Below are positions 19,751 through 27,217 of a DNA stretch of 27,217 bases, one piece after another (within the stretch, counting starts at the first letter, position 1; every line of letters begins with the position of its first letter). The position numbers were made by a program, and so were the translations under genes. Under the pieces are notes generated by a model, which made no database searches, was not told where the DNA came from, and worked only from the letters and a program-made list of their open reading frames with translations. This DNA is from Didymodactylos carnosus (lineage: Eukaryota; Rotifera; Eurotatoria; Philodinida; Philodinidae): NCBI GenBank assembly GCA_905250885.1, contig CAJNOQ010001966.1, forward strand, positions 1-27,217, in the 5' to 3' direction.

Positions 19751-21049
19751 ATGTAACTTATGCTAAGTTCCTAGCAAAATTCTCGTTGCGCGAACATAAT
19801 TTCGGTTTGACGATTTCTCTCCTGCTGCTGCGAGATCTCCATCATTTACCTGGGATGAGAATTTTTGTGCGTGGCAGATGCCTACTTTTGGCCCTTGTTG
19901 TGACACCCTCTCACGAACAGTTGCAAGTGACGCCAAAAGTAAAATTTCGTTACCACACTTTGACATGGTCAACATTCCCTGAAAGTTTGGTTTAGATCAG
20001 ACCTTCCTGGGCTGAGATAGGTTTCTGACCCAGGGGCAGAAACCGGACCGTACAATCCTACACAAAATGATATTTTAGTTGAATGAATCTAAGAAAAGGG
20101 TAGTAATAGTGGGTTCTGTTTAAGAAGAAACTTACTTCCAGTAAGCCAGTTTATCAGAAAGCATGCTTTGTTTTTATAGTTTACAGAGTACGTTCTATTA
20201 TCATTCCATCTCTTAGCTTAGACATACATCGCAAATGTTTCTCTATTCATAATAAAGCAAAAAGTTTTTGCGTGATGAAAAAGGATAAGTGGAATGATTG
20301 GTGAGGAAAGAAAATACTGGGCGTAAGAACGTCAGCCATGGAAAAGATTATGTGTACCTCTATCAAAAACGGTAAGCTAATTAATTAAATTGTCATATAT
20401 GAGAAGAAAAATCAGCGTGTATTTTTAGGAGATGTATAAATGTTGCAGGGATTCTGAGCAAAAAGAAGACAAATTTACTTTGTTAGTGTGATTCTTAGCT
20501 TAGCTGAAAAATCAGGTTGATTTTATTAATTTTTCTAAACTAAAGCAGTTCATGAAAAATCCTAAAAGATTTCAAACAACGTATAGAATTAAGTATTCTT
20601 CTTCCCTTCTTTTTGTTGATATAAACTTTATTTTGTCAGAATACAAGCGGAAAAATATTCCATTATAGTATTCTAAACTAAAACTATCGAAAAACACAAA
20701 ATCAATTTTGTACGAATAGAGATTCGAACACATGAACATAGCTTTGCAGAAACTACAAAACTAAATTCACTGTTCTGTGTCTATATTTTGTACAACCATT
20801 GAAATTGTGCAATCGACTCGATGTTATCAGTAGTATTTTGTTTTGGTATGTTTTTTGTGTTCTGTTTTGATATAAGCTAAATATAAGCTATTCTTTTTGT
20901 TCTTCTGGAATCAAGGCGATTTTGTGACAAATGTAAAATAAGCATCTACTTATTTTTCTATAAAATTTCCTACCTATTTAAACCTTTAAAATTGCAAGCG
21001 GTTTTATAACTGATTTTTTATATTATCATAAAATATTTAAAATTCGCAG
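19751..21049. other. Remainder of SLOG intron 3; no gene seen
   Basis: Short open frames on both strands at 19763-19995 overlap each other and match nothing I know. A small hairpin GGTTTCTG/CAGAAACC lies at 20020-20044. The inverted copy of the 2813 repeat is at 20633-20678. The rest is AT-rich intronic sequence ending at the acceptor AATTCGCAG. Confidence 0.5.
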
Positions 21050-21470
21050 TGTGGTCCATTATATCCGGATAGTCCTCAGTTGTATCGGATTCGACCAATT
21101 GAAAACCAAGAAATAAGCAAAAGCAATCCACTAAATCCGGATCATACACATTTTATATTGTTAGAAGATGATTATGGACCGGATACCGCCGAGGCGAGAA
21201 ACCAACATTTTCTGCAAACAAATCGTGATTTAACCATTACGCGTAACAATCTTGCTTTAGAACTCCGTGCTGGAATAGAAGATGAAGCAAGGAATGCATA
21301 TAAAACAAAAAGTAATCGTCAAAAACAGGGTTTCCAGTTCGAAGATTTACCTAATTCTTTGTTTAACACTAGATGTGACACTTGTTCAAATATTGTTAAA
21401 CGGTGGACGATCATCTTTATCAACCGTTTTTAATGCTATTGAAAGAAATATTCCAGTTATTGTTATCAAC
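21050..21470 (+). pseudogene. SLOG exon 4 with frameshift
   Basis: The exon begins CGPLYPDSPQLYRIRP and contains PLNPDHTHFILLEDDYG, corresponding to the HSHFIL strand of TRPM proteins. Between about 21355 and 21370 homology passes to another frame. The first frame runs on to a stop at 21431, while LDVTLVQILLNGGRSSLSTV and NAIERNIPVIVIN continue in the other. Exon length of 421 bases is one more than a multiple of three, fitting a one-base change. Ends at donor GTATGT. Confidence 0.85.
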
Positions 21471-21608
21471 GTATGTTCATTGAACAGCTGGTGCTACTCG
21501 TTTTCTCGTATTTGCTTACAATACCTAATACTAAAATTTTAGCATTTAAGAGGGATGCTCCATTAAAATTTCCTTCAAGTTCTCCGACTTTATAGAGAAT
21601 ACCTACGC

Positions 21609-22047
21609 AATTGATGACGCTGATCCCAAATATGAATATCGGAGTCAGCCTTACGCTTTTGTTGATCGGTTTTCGGAAAAGTGAATCTTCAGAAAACCAG
21701 AGACCAAATCCAGAACTTTTTTTTGTAAAGGACACAAAACTCTTTATGTTCCATAAGTTTTAGTTTTTCAAAGCAAAAACCAATGGCGTAGGAAAATTTC
21801 CCAAAAGAGTGGCTACGCTTGTTTTTATGGGAAAGTTAGCAGGATACTTTGTAAAAACATAGTACCGTTCAACAATATTTTGAAAAAATAAAAGTTATGG
21901 AACATAGACAGCCTTATGTTCTCTACGATTCAAGAATATTTTCTGGATTTGGGCTTGGGTTTTCTAAAGATCCAGTTTTCAGAAAACTGGTCAACAAAAG
22001 CCTAAGAGCAACTCCGATGTTCATATTTGGAATCAGCGTCATCAATT
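21609..22047. mobile_element. Foldback element in SLOG intron 4
   Basis: Arms of about 110 bases (21609-21715 and about 21940-22047) are inverted copies. Both outer ends carry AATTGATGACGCTGATYCCAAATATGA, and the inner parts share GGTTTTC and CCAAATCCAGAA. The centre is AT-rich with no gene. Its outer motif recurs elsewhere in the window. Confidence 0.8.
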
Positions 22048-22900
22048 ACATATAGTCCGCTTAGTTTCATCAAGAAAATGATTTGCAGCTTAGGGCTCTT
22101 CCCTCGTCAGATAAAGCGTGCCTGAATTTATAAGAAGCTCTACACGTTATGCATTTTGTTGCCCTATCAATTCTGCATCAAATAAGCACTTAACTTTTGT
22201 TAAAATGCTACACGCCAATCGATATCAAAAACTGAAATATTCTTTTAACAAATCCTCGAAGTTTTTAGTATCAAATCAATTTTCTATCACGAAGAGACTA
22301 TTTTTCAAGCCAAATAATGTTGATCAGGATAAAAAACTGAATCCAACAAGGAAAGGTGGTCCAAGCAGAAGGGTTCGACGGATACCCCCTTCCCCCTAAC
22401 TGAAAGTAATTATATTACACGAGTCAATAAAAACAAAATTTTGAAAAAATAGCTCGCGTAGAGAAAAATTTTCGGTGAACCCCTCACAAGAATTTTCCGT
22501 AGGGTAGTAGTTTGATTTTTAGAAAAAAACTTCGACCACCTTCCCTCCCAATCTTGAGTGCCTGGCCAGCTCTGTCAATAGGTAGTTTTTACCCAAATTC
22601 TGAAACTTCTTTTTGTCCCGCAGCATTGGTGGATACAAAGGGTTTTACTCGCAAAAGTCAATTTTTCACCTTATACCATAAGGCGTTGAAAACACTATAA
22701 CTTCATCAACTTGTCCAAATTGAGTAAAAGAGCGTACAGGTTATGTTTATGATAAGACAGTAAGTTACGAAGCGTCTGAAATACCGACTCTTGTTGCAAA
22801 TGCTCAGATAATTGTATCTAGCAGATGGTTTTGGCTAAAAGATTGCTACTCTTCGAGATTACCTGTCTACTTGAACTATAACAAATGTTTCAAACAACGA
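22048..22900. other. Rest of SLOG intron 4; no gene seen
   Basis: Open frames at 22118-22399 and 22512-22700 show no domain, and flanking splice signals are not convincing. The sequence is likely repeat-derived or intronic. Confidence 0.45.
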
Positions 22901-23137
22901 CGAGTTACACCATCTTTAAGCAGTAGTCATACTTAGCTTTTCGACGCACCCGAGCTCTTTCGCGCTCTCTATAAGCGGACGAAAACCGCAGGTTGCTCGT
23001 TAAAAAGTTATTCTAAAAGCATCAGAATGCACTGTAATTTCGAAAGGATAGTAGTTTTTCAATTGTCAACAAACGTTTATTTTAGAATACTGGTCAATTG
23101 GCTAAACTGATTGCCGAAACCTTTAAAGAAATCTATC
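22901..23137 (+). repeat. Second copy of the 240-base duplication, at the true exon 5 boundary
   Basis: This direct partner of 19508-19750 lies in the expected gene order, with exon 5 continuing beyond it, so it is probably the original. The copied part ends about 50 bases into the exon. Confidence 0.85.
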
Positions 23138-23470
23138 CTTTGTACAAACCTGAAGAATTAAAATCAGAGGAAACCCGAAAAGCAAATGCGACAGCACGGA
23201 AAGAAAAAGTTTTGTATGTAGTTCAAGACGCCATAAAAATATCTACTAAAATATATGAAACACCATCCATTGAATTTCAATAGGACACCAGCATTTGTTG
23301 AAGAACACAGTGGTGACGAGGAAATTATTCCAAAAAAATATATGCAAGAATTTATTAACATGATCCAATCTCTAAAAGGTTACTATCTCATTAACATACT
23401 TGATTATGACAATGAGGGTCATGCATTAAGAACATCCACATTTTGGGAGGACACATTGAACATTTCTTAG
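23086..23470 (+). pseudogene. SLOG exon 5, frameshifted and ending early
   Basis: The exon starts NTGQLAKLIAETFKEIYPLY, equivalent to the GSGRAADLLA helix of TRPM. It continues as a Lys/Glu-rich helix to a TAG at 23281-23283. An overlapping frame (from about 23255) carries on with RTPAFVEEHSGDEEIIPKKY and GYYLINILDYDNEG, which resembles the strand before TRPM ankyrin-like repeats. It stops at 23468. A one-base frameshift near 23275 is the simplest reading; a tiny intron is less likely. Confidence 0.75.
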
Positions 23471-23669
23471 CAGAGCACTTGGACATGTTATGTTTTTTCA
23501 ATTAACTTGTTTTTGCTAGCAATATAATTAACTAGCATTCAATACTTCAGCTTTTCCTAGATAAACAGAAATAGAGTTTTCAATGAAAATAAAATATTTT
23601 TACTGAATATATAAAGTCCTACTAGATTCTCTATAGTGTATGGTCTGACATCTTTTCAATTAAAAAAAG

Positions 23670-24962
23670 ATAGGTAGAGAATCCGAGTTCTCGCTATGGT
23701 GTTTGCTGTAAAAGTTTTATTGAAAGAAAGAGAAAAGTAAATGCAAAGATTCGTGGATCATGGTGTTTCATTAACAATCTCACGCAGTCATGTTTTTCAG
23801 CAACAAGTTTTTGAAAGGTGCATTTCTCAGTGGTATGCCTGACAGAACTTTCAACAAAGAGAGGGCTATACTTTTGCTTTGATATAAGTTCTATTTACTG
23901 CACGCTTGAAAGTAAAAACCACGGTGCAAAAGGGAAAGTGGCATAAGCCCATAATATCATTTTTGTCTATTTGGACCATGTTTTATGTATATATAAGGGA
24001 AAAGAGAAAAGGATGAAAAAACAGAAAACTAAATAACAAAAGACATCAAGGAAGAAAAGATGGAGACAGAGAAGAAGATAACATATCTCAAACTTCGCAC
24101 ACTTTCATCCACCCAACTCCATTAAAGATTCTTTGATCTCCATTTGAAATTAATTAAAAGTATGCGGAGTTTGGGAAGTAACGGATGTATGAGTAGAAAT
24201 GGGATGGATAGTGTAACTGATAAGCAGTATAGAGGGAATCAGAAGCACTGAGTATTTTTCATATAATTTACAACTACTAGTGCATACAGCTCAGTAATTT
24301 TCGAATTCGTCCAAAAACAGTATATTATGTAGCAACGGTCCATTGACCGAACTGGACTCAAAATTTTTGGTCTATACGGAGCTCTTTCATGTAGTATAAA
24401 AGATAACTCAGATGCAGTAGCATGCCAATTTTCTTTCAGTTTTGAACCAACGATGGTGCGAACATTCCATAAAACGCTTAACTGTTTCCGGTTTATCACA
24501 TGCGCAGAAGTGCTAGTTAATCAGATTTTGCAAAATAAATCGTACTGTAATCTAGAAAAATGGCCATGCATTTTACTGAAATGCATGTCATATTGTCATA
24601 CTTTCGGTAAAAATGCTCATACAGTTTAGCAAAAACGACTTAACTTCGCAATTTAATGTAATTCAACAGGTAGCTCATTCCATTGTCTTCCTGCCCATGG
24701 GGCCAGGATCTTCTGTCGAACTATACAAGTACGAGATCACTAGCCACCGCGCTTTCTGAAAGAACTCACTTTTGCTGAGACCTATCTCGCTTCGATTCTT
24801 CAGGTCTGATAGACTTGAGAAGAGAGTTGAATCATATATAGTCCAGTCTGCTGAGTATCGTGACAGTGTTCGTTTTCATGTGCGACATCATGCATGGGAT
24901 AGAAAGTGGCTAACACTATTGTAAAAGTGCAGCAGAACAGACGTTTGTTAAAGATAAAATAG
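23670..24962 (-). repeat. Dispersed repeat R, copy 2 (inverted, split)
   Basis: Bases 23670-23890 and 24707-24962 are the reverse complement of copy 1 (14850-14690 and 14645-14392). Two interruptions are visible. One is about 64 bases near 23706-23770, bounded by ATGGTGTTT on both sides. The other is about 815 bases between the two halves. The larger holds a purine-rich tract (about 23997-24080), a hairpin CAAACTTCGCACACTT/AAGTATGCGGAGTTTG (24090-24175) and another at 24565-24587 (CATGCATTT/AAATGCATG). No gene is seen. Confidence 0.7.
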
Positions 24963-25475
24963 AGCATTTCCAGCGATAGTATGTTCTTAGTTTTCCATGA
25001 AGTCAGACAATAGCAGAAGTATCATGATACTCAGCATTCCAGATAGTCGAAAACGGCATCGTTAACAGACCGTTAACATGCCGCTTCCTTTTAAGGGGCT
25101 GCTTTTACACTGTTTGACTAGAACCGTTTCTAGGCCGTTTTCAGTTTTCAAGATATTTCTCAAATTTCATTATTTTTTATTATTAACTGGAAAATATCAT
25201 TGTCTGGTTTACCAGTCTCAGGAGTATCGTACTATCACTAGTACAGGTTCATGGACTAGGGGTACTACTTCCAGACAAGCTTCGATGACTTATATACTAC
25301 AGGAAAAGAAAAATTTCAAAGTTATTCGAAGAAAATCAGTGGTGCACTAATACCACTATCCATTTTAATGAACAGTGCACTCGGTTGTAAGTTGAATAAC
25401 TCTAGAACGAAAGCACCTGGAGACTTGCGGTTTTCAGCATTCGAAAGAGAGTCATATTTTTAGCTGGAAATGCCA
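24963..25475. other. Non-coding; small palindromes
   Basis: AGTATCATGATACT (25018-25031) is a perfect 14-base palindrome. GGCATCGTTAAC/GTTAACATGCC (25055-25082) forms a hairpin with one bulge. The open frame at 25078-25350 has no recognisable domain or splice context, and I do not call it a gene. Confidence 0.5.
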
Positions 25476-26060
25476 AATTTGATTGGTCAAAACTGACTAA
25501 TCAGGAGAATTCTTGATGAACATTTTAAAAACAATATTCCGTAGGCATTTACCATTGGATTTAGGGTTTTGACATGACCATTCGATAGAGAAGATTATTC
25601 TTCTTCGATCTATGTAAGACCGACCTCTAATCGTCATTTGATGACTCTCATTTTTTCACCATATACATGCCATGATCCACAATGCGGTATGATAGTTTAG
25701 TGACAAAAATGAAAAAAAATGAAAGTCATCAAATGAAGATTAAAGACATGTCACTCGACGCTGTTTTGCGTGCTGATTCCGAATATACACCTTCTTCGTG
25801 ATTTGACTTCGATGAAGGATCGAAAAACCCGAAAATCACTGATTTTTCTTTTTTGCCGTTTGGGACTCCCGTAAAAATGCCTATAACGCCTGAACAAAAC
25901 ATGCTAGCGGGCTCGGTCTTACAAAGATCGAAGGAGAATAATCTTCTCTATCGAATGGTCATGTCAAAACCCTAAATCCAATGGTAAACGCCTACGGAAT
26001 ATTGTTTTTAAAATGTTCATCAAGAATTATCTTGATTAGTCAATTTTGACCAATCAAATT
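25476..26060. mobile_element. Foldback/MITE element with 148-bp arms
   Basis: Bases 25476-25623 and 25913-26060 are inverted copies with few differences, beginning AATTTGATTGGTCAAAACTG. Inside, 25625-25660 and 25710-25745 form a second inverted pair (GTCATTTGATGACTYTCATTTTTT). The centre contains GTGCTGATTCCGAATATA at 25770. No reading frame or transposase is present, and no clear target-site duplication was seen. Confidence 0.85.
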
Positions 26061-27217
26061 ACGGTACAGAACATAGACTTTACTTGATCACACTAATAAA
26101 CAGTCCGTTTTTCGTGACGGTGATATGTCAATCACACCGCCTAGAAATGTGCGTTTCTAAATCCTTTTGGTGAAAAAAGCAAGAGTGTGGTCGAAAATGT
26201 GAGTTTTCTCGGAAATCGTTTTCGCATGATCATTTAACAGCAACAAGTTGAACTTACCCAATGCAATACTGTATGCATTTATACATGGTAAGCAACCTTC
26301 ATTCATTTTTACGTTGCGAAGTTAAAGATAATGACATTATGGATCTGACGTGCATGCTTGTTCGAGTTTGAATCTGCTGTATCTCAGCAAGCAAGCGATC
26401 TTTCCGGCTAAGGGATGCCGTCAAAATTATTATCACTTGAATCGTTTCATTTTTTTATAGAAACGAAGGAAGAAAAAGAAGCAATAAAGAATAAATTAGA
26501 GATTTTTACAATCTGAGTGAGTTTCGAACCGATTTTCATCGAGTTTGGGGCTTTTGTAGCTGAACGTCTCAGCTAATTAACGGCTTAAAAATTATTCCGA
26601 AATTCGCATAGGATATGGGATTCAGAGAGGTTTACTAGTGAGAGAGTCATTTTGGTTCCAATTAGGCACAAATTCTAATTGGAACCGTCGCATTCAAATC
26701 ATACGGGTTCTCAACGCTTTCGTAAAACTTATTTTCTTCATTATTTAACAGAATATTGCGAGAAATATATTACAGAAGTCAATTAACTAACTGTTCTTTA
26801 CTCAATGAGCAAATTTTGAGATATTTCCGAAAAATCGATTGGAAATAGTCTGACGCCGAAAAAAATTATTTAGAACATTTTCTGTGTTTTGGTCATTTCT
26901 AACTCTGGGTACTGTCTAAAAAATGGCTCCATACTAAACCATTAAGGTTTGGTGTATTGCTTCGAAACTTTTAATGGTTTTGTAGCGAAATTTCGAAATT
27001 CAGAGGATTTGTTAGATGGTACAAAACCTCAAAACAAAACTTTTTTCTACAAGGTTTTGTACAGAGTATACGAAACCGGCGAAGTGGTTTAGTGGCATTA
27101 AAGGTTTAGTAGAAATTTCACAAAACCTTACGAGTTTCGTATCGCATTAAACACTTCTTCGATGAAAGAAGAATATGTTGAAAAACCAATAAACAACTAG
27201 TAGCAGATATTTATTAG
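26061..27217. other. No gene seen; hairpin and low-complexity tail
   Basis: GGTTCCAATTAG (26654-26665) pairs perfectly with CTAATTGGAACC (26675-26686) over a 9-base loop. About 26930-27150 contains many irregular repeats of GGTTTTGTA/TACAAAACC and GGTTTAGT on both strands. No coding sequence is supported. Confidence 0.5.

Larger units (their letters stand above)
17058..23470 (+). pseudogene. TRPM-like SLOG (LSDAT) domain gene, five exons, truncated
   Basis: The TRPM N-terminal SLOG/LSDAT domain is a Rossmann-like ligand-binding fold that precedes the channel pore in TRPM proteins. Exons 17058-17292, 18125-18265, 18336-18373, 21050-21470 and 23086-23470 join in matching phases. They give the conserved series LIISITGGEKTF, DAWIFTGGADSGVMKEVGDA, CIGIANW, DHTHFILLEDD, LVQILLNGG and IPVIVIN-NTGQLAKLIAETF. 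A frameshift lies near 21360 and a probable second one near 23275. The frame stops at 23468-23470 with no transmembrane or pore region. No 5' exon was found between 6400 and 17057. Either a broken TRPM-like gene or a SLOG-only relative; lesions favour the former. Confidence 0.85.

Noticed and set aside
25078..25350. 90-codon plus-strand frame with hydrophobic middle
   Set aside because: It has no splice context, homology or repeat support, and it starts within a hairpin; likely chance.
1..27217. CRISPR arrays, bacterial operons, phage or rRNA genes
   Set aside because: No regularly spaced direct repeats, Shine-Dalgarno-led gene strings or rRNA signatures are present; spliced genes and transposons indicate a eukaryotic nuclear genome.

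Overview
The window looks like AT-rich invertebrate nuclear DNA. Its genes are split by GT-AG introns, some only about 50-70 bases long. No bacterial operon structure is visible, and eukaryotic elements are abundant: LINEs, piggyBac, hAT-like MITEs and foldback elements. The small introns, low GC and a TRPM-type SLOG/LSDAT gene would suit a bdelloid rotifer. That assignment is inference from general knowledge and has not been tested.

Layout. (1) About 403-3080 holds a ubiquitin-specific protease (USP) gene with Cys, QQD and His boxes. It is split by a 5'-truncated LINE (about 1911-2315) and carries a frameshift near 2559, so it is probably a pseudogene. (2) 3983-6399 holds an unrecognised gene with a Cys/His-rich N-terminus and a low-complexity Ser/Thr/Pro region. 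Its second exon is interrupted by a 736-bp hAT-like MITE with 8-bp target-site duplications. (3) 6400-8690 is mostly non-coding and contains a degenerate tRNA-like unit. (4) 8694-13315 is a nested block of inverted repeats surrounding a decayed minus-strand LINE of about 2.45 kb that has lost its YxDD box. (5) 14392-14850 is a repeat that recurs inverted at 23670-24962. (6) 14871-16427 is a TTAA-flanked, internally deleted piggyBac element. (7) 16531-17021 is a hairpin-dense element containing a perfect 40-bp palindrome. (8) 17058-23470 is a five-exon TRPM-like SLOG gene with one clear frameshift, one probable frameshift, and no channel region. Its introns are swollen by foldback elements and by a duplicate of its own exon 5 boundary. 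(9) 23471-27217 is repeat-rich non-coding DNA with another foldback element and several hairpins.

The genes do not form an obvious pathway. The common theme is three host genes being broken up or decayed amid transposons and foldback repeats. The most distinctive signal is a short motif close to TTTTTGACGCTGATTCCRAATA. It occurs nine times on both strands, usually inside inverted-repeat elements, and suggests one related family of non-autonomous foldback elements. All comparisons were made by eye, so identities are approximate.
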